From NCBI RefSeq assembly GCF_022581195.2, contig NC_061459.1, positions 8,184,001 to 8,248,000 on the forward strand: a DNA stretch of 64,000 nucleotides, read 5' to 3'. Positions 1-11,316 of the stretch are shown piece by piece (within the stretch, counting starts at the first letter, position 1; the number at the start of each line of letters is the position of its first letter). Under the pieces are notes generated by a model, which was not told the DNA's origin, did not search any database, and saw only the letters and a list, made by a program, of their open reading frames with translations. The stretch comes from Helicoverpa zea. Lineage: Eukaryota > Arthropoda > Insecta > Lepidoptera > Noctuidae. The translations under genes and the position numbers were made by a program.

Positions 1-330
1 TACCCTAGCAAAAAGGTAGCGTCGTTTTTAAATCCTTTTATTAATAAGAAAGTAACTTCTAGTTTCTATTTATGGTACTACTCTAAATCCCAAAATTTTA
101 ACTCACAGGCGCCAACACCAACAAAGAGTTATCTACGTTTGGGCTACATTTTAAGTCATATTTGTTTTGAGTTCTAAAATATAACAAAAAATTGGGATTG
201 GCCCATCAGGATCAGCCCCGGGTGCCAACGAAATGCCTACTCGCCGGTTCTAGGATAAGTCATCAAACAGAAAAAATCGGCTCGCTGCGCTCGCACTACC
301 TATGTCTTTGTAGCCCTATAAAAAAAGGTT
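1..330. repeat. Interspersed repeat, partial copy at window edge
   Basis: The first ~190 bases match, in reverse orientation, the interior of the hAT element at about 57950-58165. Shared landmarks include AAAAAGGTAGCGTCGTTTTT, ATTAATAAGAAAGTA, AGGCGCCAACA and GTTTGGGCTACATTTTAA. The tail near 281-296 has a CTCGCTGCGCTCGC tract like the GCGAGCGAAGCGAGCGCG tracts of the other copy. By eye the two copies are roughly 80-90% identical. The element runs off the window edge, so its true end and class are not visible. It may be a second copy of the same hAT family or of a repeat nested in it. Confidence 0.75.
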
Positions 331-1142
331 GAGTATGGCTGGCTGGGGTGATTATAAAATAAAACTGGTCATAATTTTATAGAATACTTTTAATTTGCTT
401 GCACACAGCCTCTATTGAGAACAATGTAAGGAATATGTAAAAAGCCTGGACAAGACAAACAAAAATATTTCAGGGGAACCAAATACCACAAACATCAATC
501 AACTTGACGACAATAGCTCTATTTGAAAGATAAATAATTACAAGCAAAATCAAGTAGAGCTATTTACGAACAGATTGGAACTTATTCCAGTTAACTACAT
601 AATTAATGTGATATGGCCAGTTCTGTTTCTTAACTCATAAAATGTCAACAGGTATAAGTATTAGGTATCGCATACCAGTTCAATTCCAATATAATCAAAA
701 ACAAAACTCAAAAAAGTTGCGCAGGAATAGTAGCAAAATTATAATGTAATTGAGATGAAAGCTTTATAATAACTTTGATGTTTTATGAGAAACAAATATG
801 TATATAATATCTTAACACATTTATAATTACTATTTTAAATCAACTGTATTAAAAGTACAAAGATCAATGTGATTTGGAAAAAGGTCCCAGTTGACAGTGT
901 TTAGTCAGTTGTGTGCACATCTCCTGTACTTATATTATCACGAGGACGAGGCACGCACGAGGTACTGAGCGACTGACGGCGGCCACGAGCGGCCTCTCGT
1001 ACCGCATCACTAGTCACTTGCGTGACATAACTTATACAAGTACGTAAGTATTAATAACTGCATATATCATACATCTAAACTCAAGTAACTTATTTTTTAT
1101 TCAGTTTCAAGTTTTAATATTTTACTTTTTTTTTATTATTTT
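331..1142. other. Gene-free downstream flank of Caprin
   Basis: This is AT-rich sequence with no supported coding region. A short CpG-rich patch at about 945-1015 stands out from the AT background, but I see no recognisable motif set there. The part nearest 1143 may still be transcribed if Caprin uses a more distal polyadenylation site. Confidence 0.5.
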
Positions 1143-1152
1143 TTTATTTATT
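1143..1152 (-). terminator. Candidate Caprin polyadenylation signals
   Basis: Two overlapping TTTATT hexamers on the plus strand read AATAAA on the minus strand, about 150 nt downstream of the Caprin stop codon. They lie in a T-rich tract, so chance occurrence is likely and other signals downstream are possible. Transcript 3' ends would decide. Confidence 0.35.
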
Positions 1153-1297
1153 TTTATACCATAATCTCTCGTTTGTTAACCACAGCGCGTTGTTGCCGGT
1201 GAAATCTGCCTTCCACGAATGAATTTGTCCGTCATATTAATACATTTTTATCGTGGTAAAGTCGCTAATGCAACAATACCGTCGAGATCCACAAGAA

Positions 1298-4177
1298 CTA
1301 TTCAACTTTTTCGGGTTTACGGGTGTACTGCGGACGAGGAGGCCGCGTCGCGCCGCGAACTCCGCCACGAGGACCCCCTCTGCCGCGACCCTTGAAGCCG
1401 CCCTGGTAGCTCTGGTTATCATTGTATCTGTCGCGACCACCATTTTCATTTTGTTGGTGGCTATCACCAGTGTCACCATTGCCATAATATCCGTCGCGGT
1501 CGTCACCTCCGCGACCTTGATATCCGTCTTTACCATGTCTGTTTTGATATCCGTCGTACTGCCTGTTCTGGTAGCCATCTTTACCGGACCTCCCCTGATA
1601 GTCACCAGGGTGCCTTCCACGGTATCCCTCACCACCTTGTCTGTTCTGGAATGCTCCGCGACCTCGGTGACCGTTTGGAGCACCTCTGCCGCCGCCACCA
1701 CCACCACCGCGTCCAAATCGTCGGTACCTAGCTTGGCCATCACCTTGTCCGTGAATTTTCCGATCTCCACCATCATCGCGTTCGGGACTTCCACTCTCCT
1801 TGACTTCATCTTCATTTTTATCATCTGCAGATGCAGAGACCGGGCAGTCGTCGATGGCGAGCGGGGCGGGCTGCGGGTTGGGCGGCGGCGCCGGCATGGC
1901 GGGCACATGCGGCAGCGGCGCCACCAGCGCGTGGCCGGCCGGCACGCCCGCCAGCGCCACGCCGGGCGCGAAGCCCGCGTGCTCGGGGTGCGGCGGGAAG
2001 TGCGGCTGCGGCGGCATCGGCAGCGTGCCGGGCTCGGCCACGCGCCCGCCCGGTAGTTGTACGAAATGCTGGTTTGTGAAAGTCTGCGAAGGAATCGGCG
2101 CAGGTGGCGACGGCTGATTAGCTATGACCGGGGGTTGTGGTGTGCCGACGGGACTGTCAATTTCAGACTCTTGCAGAAAGAAGAAGTTCTGAGATCCAAT
2201 AACCTCAGCAATCGGTCTCTGTTGAGGATATTGCTGGGCAAAGTATGCATGTTCGACTTCCTGCAATGTGATGGGCGGCAGCGGCCTGAGCGGATAGGCA
2301 GGCGCGGGAACGACAGCGGGCGCAGGCGGCACGGGCAGTGCGCCGGGCGGGTACGCCGCCGCCACCTCGGGCTCCACCTCATTATCCACTACTTCCACAG
2401 GCTCAGCTTCAGGCACAACATGACTCTCTTCAACTTCCGATACTACAATATCTGCTGAACGGTCAAAGTAGCCACATTCATGCACTGCACTAACAATCTC
2501 CTTGATATGAGTATAAGTGGTGCCTAATATTTCCTTAGGCTTCCCATCTATTATAGCATACAGATGTTCAGCAGCTTTTGTGGTATGGATATGGAATCCA
2601 GGTTGGCCTTCCTCATTCACTTCGTGTTTGGGGGTCACTTCAGGATACCTGAAATATTTATTTTTACATTTTTTTCAGTGAAATTAGCAAAATTAAAAAC
2701 TGTTACTGATGTTTTTGTTGGAACATGACTTTTATCTGCATATAGAGTAGGCAACTCAATGCAGATGAAATTAAGAAAAAAATCTTAGAATATCACTTAC
2801 AGATCATCCAAAATTTTCAGATCCTCTTCAGTGAGCTTCACTGCGCCATTGGTTCCATTCAGAAAGTCATTTCTGGCTTCCGTATTTCCCATTTGGTTCA
2901 GGCAGTCCAAAACAAGTAAGACCTCTCGGATTTTACTTGTTTCTGCTGCATACCGCACCCATGCATCCTATATAAGAATATTTTGTAACATAATGAATAC
3001 TTTCTATTCAGTTCAGATTACTGTAAATTAAATTTCGAATATTAAATAAGAGGCGTGTGCCCATCTAGGTTTATGTGTTATTTTGTATTTTCTACAAAAC
3101 CATGATTAGAAATGGAATTACTTGAATTCAAAAATAAGTTGGGTATACACACTAAATTGGTACCTTTTTTGCTTGTTTTTTAGCTTCACGTTCTGCAGAA
3201 GTAGCTATTGATGTTACTTGCTTTGATAGGTCTCTCGCAAATTCCAGGGTTTGAGCAACCTCATCATATTTAGCAACTGCTACTTTTTGATCGCTGTTGA
3301 GTTCTTTTCCAGCTTTTTGCAAGTCTCTATATGATGTTAGCTTGCTCTGTAATAAAATAACCAAAAGATATGTGACACGAACATAGCATGAGCATACATA
3401 ATAATATGTCAAACTTTATATACAATCTAAAATACTAATGATGGACCTTACATTAATCATTTAAGTTATTCTGATTTATGATCCATATACAATATCATGA
3501 ATGTGTTCTACAATATTTTAAAATTTTGAGTTCCACTTAAAAGTAACAACAGTAAAATATATTTCCTGAGTAACTATATAATAATATAGAACTATTAGTA
3601 ATTGTAATTAATATTAAGTTATAATTAGGGCACTTGCAGCTATGAATGACTAAAAATTCAAAACATAAACTAAGTTTAAATATTTATATAAACTAAGATA
3701 AGATACTGTTGTCTGATTTGTTTAGTTTGTTATGAATAGTATACAACATAGTATAAAATTCAGTAATTAAAACTACTTCATAATATTGCTAATGCTGAAA
3801 GTGGCCGCTACTGATATCCTTGTAAAATGTAAACTTTAGGGCGTCATGGTATTGTATCGTCAACATAGCATGAGCACATGTGTGAAAATGGCGTCAAGTC
3901 TGCGGCAATATTTTACGCTGTGAGCGGGCAAAAATTAAGCAGTTTTAGGCATTGCGTGTTCATCAAAAACATCACACGAACAATAGCTAAGATAAAATAG
4001 TTACTCTTACTAATTAAAACCGCTAGTAACTGTTTATAGTAGCTAAGTACATACCTTTCTTTTCTCCAAATTACGGATTTTGTGTTCAATAATTGTCATA
4101 ATTTGTCGTATTGGAGAATTATCCAAAGCCTCCGAAGAGGCTGGTTTCTCAGACTTTGCATTCGCAGCTGAAGGCAT
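1298..4177 (-). CDS. Capr: Caprin homologue, RNA-granule/translation regulator
   Basis: Four coding exons give 607 aa: 4177-4055, 3346-3164, 2967-2801 and 2648-1298. All introns are GT-AG with phases 0, 0 and 2. The start is the ATG at 4177, giving an N-terminus that begins MPSAANAKSEK. The conserved Caprin helical region spans about residues 20-158, including IRNLEKRK (34-41), KAGKELNSDQ, KYDEVAQTLEFARDL and, in exon 3, REVLLVLDCLNQM. Residues 312-323 (NFFFLQESEIDS) resemble the vertebrate Caprin-1 motif NFIQDSMLD that binds G3BP/Rasputin. A Pro-rich linker follows, then an RGG/RG- and GYQ-rich tail at 468-607. By homology it is a cytoplasmic mRNA-binding protein that works with FMRP and G3BP in mRNPs and stress granules. 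The largest exon reads openly from the acceptor at 2648 to TAG. There is strong GC enrichment at 1855-2060. Confidence 0.93.
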
Positions 4178-5322
4178 CCTTCACAGGCAACAACTCTTCC
4201 CGGATTGCGTATGGTGGTGGTTGAAGAGATAGAGATAGAATTTTCTATCTATCTTTATAACCACAAAACAACTGTCATTCCGAGATGAACGACGCAAGTC
4301 GTAAGAGCATTTATCTTGTTAAGTTGGTATACATGGTGTTTTAATTTAGTGTGGTAACATTTAGTTTCTAAAAAACCGTAAAACTTGTTTGCAAACAAAA
4401 AAACAACACCAACTTCTGGAAAAATAATAGAAATATAGAATATATTTTTTGGAAAGATGCTCCGCTGATGAGAATGATGATGTCCTCTCAGACGTGTCCG
4501 TCCACGGCGACACCCTGTCAATTCCCGGCAATCTGTCTTCGCCTTCGCTCATGGGCCCCCGGCAGTGACTTGCAAAGCCGAATTCCGTTTGCATTATAGG
4601 TGTTAGGATGGCTTAGGATGAGTTGAGAATGATGACATTAGGCCAAAGGACAATGGGCACTTTGTATGGGATTTGGTACCCGCTCCAACAGTAACGTATG
4701 ATATATCATTAGAAAGGTATTTACGTGAACAATAATAAAAACTATGGGGCTTGCCTCAATTAGCTGTCCGATCAGAGTAACGATAAAAATTAAATCGACA
4801 TAGAAACAAGTATGTCATCCATATATGCAAATTCATTAAGAGGCATATGTCGTCAGTATAATAATTTTAAACTCAGTTAATAGACATCTTAAATTGTTTG
4901 AGATACACTCTATTATAATCTAAAGGTTGTAATAGTCTATGGAGTCATACTACGGAAACACAATCGTCATCTGATTTGACAAAAGTTCAAAACATTTCTG
5001 AAAACACAACTAATCATTTTAGTTACATACTATCTTTAAACATACTGGCTTCCATGTACCTACACATTATATGAAATAAAAAAAAAACCTGTTATTAAAA
5101 CACGATAATCATTAAACATTAATTGATTGTAAATATTGAAAGACTTTCATCAAATACATAAGCTATATTCTGCGTGAACTGCAAAGGGCATAATGCAGTG
5201 GGCAGGCAAACATTGTAAGAAGGCCAAATTCTTGTTTTTTTGTTACTTTACCAGTTTTTATTCAATACAGTTGGATTTAAGAACTACATCTACGTTGATG
5301 ATTTATGAACATTATACATTCT
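4178..5322. other. Caprin upstream region, no gene
   Basis: The first ~60 bases upstream of the Caprin ATG are the likely 5' UTR/promoter (CCGGGAAGAG on the minus strand near 4200). The stretch 4480-4600 is less AT-rich and holds a minus-strand reading frame of about 77 codons, but I recognise no domain and see no splice context. The remainder is AT-rich with no supported gene. Confidence 0.45.
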
Positions 5323-5719
5323 ATTAGTCGATGTCGATGTCAACTGCCTCGTTGGTCTAGCTGTCGCAAGTGCGGCTGCTAAGCACGAGGTCTCGGGTTC
5401 GATTCCCGAGTCGGGCCGAAATCGCCTTGTGGGTTTTAGAAGACTTTCACAAAGCAGCCCGGAGCCTGGAAGCTGGTGATTGATACACCCGTGCATCGGA
5501 GAGCACGTAAATGTCGGTCCTGCGCCTGATCTCTCTCCGGTCGTGTCGGATTACCGTCCCATCGGGCTATGAGAGTTAAGGAATAGTGAGTGCACCTGTA
5601 TCTGCGCAAATGCTCGTGCACTATAATATGTCCTGCGTAGTTGGCTAATCTCCTTACATGAGAACAGCCGCCGTAGCCGATAATCGGCTAGGAGGACATC
5701 ATCATCATTAGTCGATGTC
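5323..5719 (+). mobile_element. tRNA-derived SINE with 13-bp target duplication
   Basis: The SINE body is 5336-5706. The tRNA-like head has an A box (TGGTCTAGCTGT, 5353-5364) and a B box (GGTTCGATTCC, 5396-5406), the internal RNA polymerase III promoter. The tail ends in an ATC trinucleotide run. Direct repeats ATTAGTCGATGTC at 5323-5335 and 5707-5719 are identical over 13 bp, which marks LINE-machinery insertion and a fairly recent event. The head is not a functional tRNA gene because the 3' half continues into unrelated SINE body. Similar tRNA-derived SINEs are common in noctuid moths. Confidence 0.9.
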
Positions 5720-5942
5720 ACGCGAAATGGACAAGGAATTGGGACTAGTCGTCATAGTAAACATTTTTTGGCTTGCCAAGACCTACGCAATGGTACTAGA
5801 ATCAACACTGTTGGACAGGGTACCAAAACGCCCATCGTCCTTTCCCGAGTTGCTATAAGATCAAACTATAATGAGAGGTTTTCTTTTTGAGAATTAAAAA
5901 AAAAAAAACAAAAAAGTCTAGATGGCGTTGTACCTTGTTGTA

Positions 5943-6137
5943 CTAACGGCCAGTTTCTTCATCAAAAGTTAAAGTTAAAATAATGTCTAAAGTAAAAGTA
6001 ACGGTCAAATTCGTTTTTTCAAGGCTAAAGTGACAGCAAAATTCATAAAAAAATTGAATTTAACCGTTACCTTAACCTTAGACATTACTTTGACTTTTAC
6101 TTTGGCTTTAACTTTTGATGAAGAAACTGGCTGTAAG
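5943..6137. mobile_element. Fold-back MITE, copy 1, TA-flanked
   Basis: This element of about 195 bp has long terminal inverted repeats: CTAACGGCCAGTTTCTTCAT at the left and its complement, with a G/A difference, at the right. The inverted symmetry continues through ACTTTAACTTT and GTAACGGTCAAATT blocks, so nearly the whole element can fold. It is bounded by TA on both sides (5941-5942, 6138-6139), as in Tc1/mariner-type insertions. A second copy lies at 51881-52073. It has no coding capacity. Confidence 0.85.
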
Positions 6138-6846
6138 TAGTTTACTAGTGAATAAACCAATATTATCTGTTTAACATAAACGATTCATTTGTACTTCATT
6201 CTGACAAATTTTAACCGAACCGAACAAAACATTGCACCTAGACTTTTGAGGCGAGACCTAAGAAATTCAGATTTCTGGATGGATAAATTGTTTTTAAAAT
6301 CTCTTGGGACATTCGGATAATAATCTGACTGACTTCTTTTCTTCTTTTAATCCATTTTTACACCCTATTTTCATTTTTTTTAAATTTTGAAGACAGAAAC
6401 GTTTCGTTATACGACATAAAATTTTAAGCCGTTAATAAGATATGGCGTTCCGTCCGGTTTCTTGCATCTACGCTACGTCCCTAGGTCAGCGACATCTAGT
6501 CATCAGCTGGGAAAATAATGATAAAGAAAATCCCATATTATTACGAAATGGGTAAGTATTTTATTCATAGTTGTCATATTACGATTTCCCCTCAAAAATT
6601 ACATCCTATCGTAAACGGTGGAATAGGAAGATAGGAATAAACGAAACCAAGTGTCACACGCACATGTCAAGTGTCAATTATATTCTATTATTCAAACATA
6701 CCTGTCAAATGTGTCAAGTACACATACTGAAAAAAAAAAGCAATAGGGGTTATAATTTAACTAGTATTGTGTTTTAACATTTTGGAATATTTGAAACGTT
6801 GCGAACAATAATTTTTATTTCTATTTAGGTTTTATAAATCGTCATC
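6138..6846. other. mtSSB upstream region
   Basis: This is AT-rich intergenic DNA leading to the mtSSB start codon. A slightly GC-richer patch at 6440-6510 could be promoter-proximal. I see no TATA box or DRE (TATCGATA) that I would defend, and no coding region. Confidence 0.4.
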
Positions 6847-7820
6847 ATGTTACCTTCGCTCAGGGTGAGTAACATTTTCCTATCCATTGTAACGTGCATG
6901 ATTTACCGGTCATCGAGTATAAACCGATTTGATAAGTACTTACAGATTTTGCAATGATGCTTTAGATTTACCAGTTTGCTTCTTTTGATGGTGTATCACG
7001 ATGAATAATCATTTTCAATGTGATAGTAGCATTCGTCTAATTTCTAAACTGCGTATTCATGTTTTTTTAACGTTCTAAGTATATTACTTACCGCTTTTGC
7101 GAAGTTTAAAGTTTGGTGAGTAATTATTTATGTTAAACTGTTTCACTCGCGTCCTTTTTTCGTGAATTCAATATAAAAGATTCCATACCCAATTTCATCA
7201 TTTCTGCAAAACGTTTAAAACAAACGAACCCACATTCGCATTTTAATGAGTTACCTACGATAAATCTATTGCTATAAGGTCTAAATATGTTGTATTGCAG
7301 ATACCAAATATTTTGCGGAATGTTTCTGGATTTCAACAAACCCTACTGAGACACAATTCTCAAAAATCTGAAAAAAGTAAGTACTGGCAAAGATAAACAT
7401 GTTTATTAAAGAAAAAAAAATGAAATAGAAACTCTGTATTGCATAATTAAAATCCACAAAACTCTTGTTTTTCCAGCAATAAATCAAGTTACCTTGCTGG
7501 GCAGAGTTGGTGCTGATCCACAAAAGCGAGGTTCGGAGGAACATCCAGTGATAAACTTTCCACTTGCCACTCATTACAGCTACAAATATGAATCTGGCGA
7601 TATACTGCAAAGAACTGACTGGCACAGAATAAGTATTTTTAAACCTGGCCTCAGGGATACAGTATACAAATACTTGAAGAAAGGTCATAGAGTTTATATA
7701 ACTGGTAAATTGTCTTATGGAGAAATTAAAATGGATGATGGACAAGTAAGATCTGCTTCCACAATAATAGCAGATGATGTGGTATTTTTCCAAAATGCTC
7801 CACCAGAAGAAAGTTCATGA
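6847..7820 (+). CDS. mtSSB: Mitochondrial single-stranded DNA-binding protein
   Basis: Three exons give 145 aa: 6847-6864, 7301-7376 and 7477-7820. Introns are GT-AG, with phases 0 and 1. The first ~31 residues (MLPSLR, then IPNILRNVSG and LLRHNS) are basic and poor in acidic residues, as expected of a mitochondrial targeting peptide. The mature part is a bacterial-type SSB OB fold: INQVTLLGRVGADPQ, HPVINFPLAT, DWHRISIF, VYKYLKKGHRVYITGKLSYGE and STIIADDVVFF. The length fits insect and vertebrate mtSSB (about 145-150 aa). By homology it coats single-stranded DNA at the mitochondrial replication fork and stimulates the helicase Twinkle and Pol gamma. The upstream intergenic region is about 0.7 kb and a polyadenylation signal lies at 7880. 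Confidence 0.95.
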
Positions 7821-7879
7821 AGAAAATATTGTTTCTAACTGTTATGTTTAAGTACAATTTAAGAGTAGTTTGATAGATG

Positions 7880-7885
7880 AATAAA
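7880..7885 (+). terminator. mtSSB polyadenylation signal AATAAA
   Basis: A canonical AATAAA lies 60 nt past the mtSSB stop codon and is followed by AT/GT-rich sequence. It is the first AATAAA after the stop. Confidence 0.7.
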
Positions 7886-8855
7886 GAAGTTAATTAATAT
7901 CACTTAATATAGGTGTTTTTTTTAAGAGTAGCAATATGTGCTTAATTAATATTCTTCCTTTTGTTCGGTCTAATAAAAAAGTATGACTATATGCAGTATT
8001 GATATATGTATATGTAGATTGCTAGTTCCAACAGTTCTTTAATCATATTCATGTAGGTGATGTAGGAAACACGCAGGACATGTAATGTACTTACTTACAC
8101 CTTAGACATATTTAACAGTTTTCACAAAACTATGCAAATCCTGCAATGTTCAGTGACTGCAAAAAGTTGGGCTTTACTATGTACTAGATTCATAATATTT
8201 GTGACATTCCATTCATTGGCAGATAGCTTGAATAAATAAAAGTATGGTGAATTTATACCATACTTAGATTCACCAAACTTTTTCATTGCCTAATTGTTCT
8301 CACTACTGAAACCTATATGTGGGTTTGTTACCATTGAGTCAGACCCACTTGTCACACCCACCTGTGTCAAACTATTCTTAAAAAAAAAACAAGTAACATT
8401 GGATCATTGCATCAATTTTTATTTTTTGGTAGTACAACAATGTATCCAATTAGATCTTTCGCCAGTCATAGGGTCAAAATTTCGAATACTTAAATATTAA
8501 AACAATAAATCAATAAGTTAAAATTACTTTTAAATAATACAGTCAAAGTATCTACCAGGAATGTTACAAATATTACGAATCCAGAGCGCTTTTTGATTCT
8601 CTCTATTCTTGATAACTAATTTCTTATTGTGCTTGAAGACACATCAACAACAAAATTTATTTAAAAGCTAGTCGTGGTTATTTTGTAATCGATCGAAAGC
8701 ATTGTTTTAAAGGACGATGCCTCAAAACATCCTCCAACAGAGTTGAACCTAGTGTCATCTGAAGCGCCTCATTTGATAGATAATTTCTTATACTCAATGG
8801 CGACATACTCCAAATGCACGGGGTTTAGGAACTAACAACATTTTGATATGCATCA
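7886..8855. other. Intergenic, AT-rich, nothing supported
   Basis: I see no gene, clear repeat boundary or RNA in this stretch between the mtSSB 3' end and the MITE at 8856. Confidence 0.4.
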
Positions 8856-9079
8856 TAGGGCTGCCATCCGTCCGGGTTTCCCCGGATTTGTCCTCGTTTG
8901 GAGGCCGTCCGGGGGCCGTCCGGGCGGGGTTTCAAGAAGTGTCCGGGGAAAACCCGGACACTTCATGTAAGGAAGCACCTCATTGAATTTAAGTATATGT
9001 TAATCGTAAATGGATTACAAAATGTCCGGGTTTTTTTAATGTTTGTCCGGGTTTGGCGAAATTCGAGATGGCAGCCCTA
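8856..9079. mobile_element. 224-bp MITE with 13-bp terminal inverted repeats
   Basis: The ends are exact inverted repeats, TAGGGCTGCCATC at 8856-8868 and its complement at 9067-9079. The flanking bases ATCA (8852-8855 and 9080-9083) are a candidate 4-bp target duplication. The interior carries repeated GTCCGGG / CCCGGACA blocks that pair with each other. It encodes nothing. The class is not certain. Confidence 0.8.
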
Positions 9080-9599
9080 ATCATAGGTAAACTAATTCCT
9101 TAGGGTTTGATTACCGACTACCCATAACCCAGAGTTGGGTAGAAAAATGATTATTACCTATATTTTTGATAAAGATAGGTTACTTCAAGGATGGTGTAAT
9201 TTAAGTACTATCAGGACCAGTAGTTAGTGATTTTTGTTTTACTTTTGAGTCATTTAATTTAAGTACCTAATGATTTTGTTGCACCTACTCTAAAATGATA
9301 AATTTAATTTTGCTAAATACGAATTATTTGATTGATTGGACGCAAATTTTAGAGATTCCAGGTCAAATTAGAAAAATCTGTCGGTCTGCGATAGCCCATC
9401 CCTACTAAGGCTTCCTCGAGGAATGGGCTGTACGGGAGCGCAAAGAAGGTTCCATTACTAAATGCTTGTTAAATTATTAGGTTCTGTCACGGAAACTATT
9501 AGGGGCGAGTGAGTAGTGTTAAATATCGTCAACTTTGGTTGACCTTCATTGGAAGAGTCACATGGCCTTTTCTAATCTTTGATAAAGGCTTATCCAGGC

Positions 9600-10560
9600 A
9601 GGTCTGTATTGGTGTTAAAAAACGGGAACAAATATAATGACCACCATAAAATGCTTTGATACCCTTAGTTTTGTAACCAGAAATATCTACTGAACACCAG
9701 AAAAATAAAGTCTAAAAATGTAATAGTATAAAAATGTAATAGTGGTACTATTACATTTTTAGTCTATTTTAGTCACGACTTCACTTTAAATTGTATTCGA
9801 CCACCAAATTTAGTAAATGATCACCAACTCTTGACGACCAAATTAATGTATTATTTTTGCCTAAATAAGTCACTGTGATTGCCATAAAATGTAGGCTTAT
9901 TACCAAATAAAGTATAAAGATGCCATATTAAGTTATGTGTCCGGCTTGCAATGCATGCGTGAGTGTCAGTATGACGAGTGACAGGGGAAAATGGAAGAAA
10001 ATGACATATTGCACCGATCCCAAGTAAAATTGGGAACAGGGCAGGAGAAAGAAGAAGAATGTGTTTCTCAATACACTCCCTCGAAAACACACTCTTATCG
10101 CACTGTTTAGTTAGAGGCATGCAATAGACAATTTTCCACCCTAGTGCAGGAAAAGGGTCCCCATAATCTTATTACATTAATTGTATCAGGCCGAACTTAT
10201 TTTTTTGGAGTCAGTTTAACACTTAAACAGGATAGCAAGATGTAAAAACTTTGATTATCATTTTATATTAAAACGCTAGTATAATTTTGATGATCATTTA
10301 CTACTTTTGGGATAACAATGATTTATTTGGACTCATTTTGCTTAAATAGGATAGCAGAATTTAAAAACTTTGGTTATAATCTTACATTAAAATGGTGGTT
10401 TAATTTTGGTGATCATTTACTATTTTTGGCTTACGCATGATTTATTTTGGAGTAATTTCACTTAAATAGGATAGAAAAGTGTTAAAACTTTGGTTATAGT
10501 TTTACATTAAAATGCGAGTTTCATTTTGGTGATCATTTACTATTTTTGTCTGCTATTTGT
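9600..10560. repeat. AT-rich element with ~120-bp tandem array
   Basis: Three degenerate units begin near 10198, 10318 and 10438. Each contains a CTTAAAYAGGATAG core, a TTTAAAACTTTGGTTAT-like block, ACATTAAAA and GGTGATCATTTACTA. An inverted form of the last block (TTTAGTAAATGATCACCAA) occurs near 9808-9826, upstream of the array. There is also a perfect 14-bp hairpin at 9730-9760 (AAAAATGTAATAGT and its complement). The layout suggests one larger non-autonomous element, possibly Helitron-like, but ends were not resolved. Confidence 0.65.
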
Positions 10561-11085
10561 TACTATATCTGGTGATCAGTTAAACATAAGCCTTAAAAAC
10601 CAGTAGGTAGATTATCTTGATTCTTACCTTGGAAATACGAAATCGATAGAAATAAATGACTTTATAAGACATAATATTATTTCTCATTTATTTTAAGTTA
10701 TAATAATAAATCTCGACACAATATTTAAATGTGAAACTCCATGTTTATTTTATTGTGTACATCAAGCTGGAAATATTGGCATCCATACCAAATACAAATA
10801 AATGTAAAAATACAAACTCAGTTGTAATAGAACTTACTGATATACTAGGTACTTTGATAAAGCTCCACTTTGTTTTACAAATCATACATACACTCTCTTT
10901 ACAGTCAGTTACTTATTCTACTTACTTAATTAAGAACTATATTTATATTTACAAAGACATCTTTACTTCATAACATCTAACTAACTACCTACCTACCTAC
11001 ATTGATAAAAGAGATCACAGAAAATTGTAGCTGGAAATCTTTGAGTAAATCCCTATCGTACTATATGTCTACCACTTTATTTTAT

Positions 11086-11091
11086 CACAGT
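11086..11091 (-). terminator. Candidate aop polyadenylation signal
   Basis: TTTATT on the plus strand gives AATAAA on the minus strand, about 820 nt past the aop stop codon. Using this site, the 3' UTR would include both miR-7 seed matches and the K-box. Further AATAAA matches on the minus strand occur near 10742 and 10687, so longer UTRs are possible. Confidence 0.35.
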
Positions 11092-11092
11092 G

Positions 11093-11100
11093 GGTGTGTT
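11093..11100 (-). promoter_or_regulatory. K-box, miR-2/13-family seed match
   Basis: The plus strand reads TATCACAG, identical to the first eight bases of miR-2/13-family miRNAs, so a minus-strand aop transcript would carry an 8-nt complementary site (CTGTGATA, a K-box). It lies just upstream of the AATAAA at 11086. It counts only if the aop 3' UTR reaches this far. Confidence 0.35.
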
Positions 11101-11308
11101 TCTTATTGATTTCAAGGCATTTTTCAAAATATTTGACATTTTATTGTCTTTTCAATAAATAGTAATAAGATTTAATATATTTCTTTAAAAACCCAAAACA
11201 TAACTATAATTTCGAAGCTGCCAAATACGATTAAATTTCGCATTGATGTGGTAGATGTTATAGTTAAATTTCACTTGCTACAATTGAAGGTTTGCCAAAA
11301 AGAACGAA

Positions 11309-11316
11309 TGGAAGAC
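11309..11316 (-). promoter_or_regulatory. miR-7 8mer seed match in aop 3' UTR
   Basis: The plus strand reads TGGAAGAC, identical to miR-7 positions 1-8, so the minus-strand transcript carries GTCTTCCA, a full 8mer target site. It lies about 590 nt past the aop stop codon. In Drosophila, miR-7 represses yan/aop through several 3' UTR sites. Confidence 0.6.

Noticed and set aside
1253..2117. Plus-strand open frames opposite the last Caprin exon
   Set aside because: They mirror the GC-rich minus-strand coding exon and have Arg/Val/Thr-biased low-complexity sequence with no domain.
4361..4594. 77-codon minus-strand frame upstream of Caprin
   Set aside because: The N-terminal half looks mildly protein-like, but there is no known domain, no splice context and the C-terminal half is AT-derived. 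It is not called as a gene.
5353..5410. Possible tRNA gene
   Set aside because: A and B boxes are present, but the sequence continues into a SINE body with a trinucleotide tail and 13-bp target duplication, so it is a SINE head.
7281..7793. 170-codon minus-strand frame
   Set aside because: It lies antisense to two mtSSB exons and an intron; composition and position mark it as a shadow.
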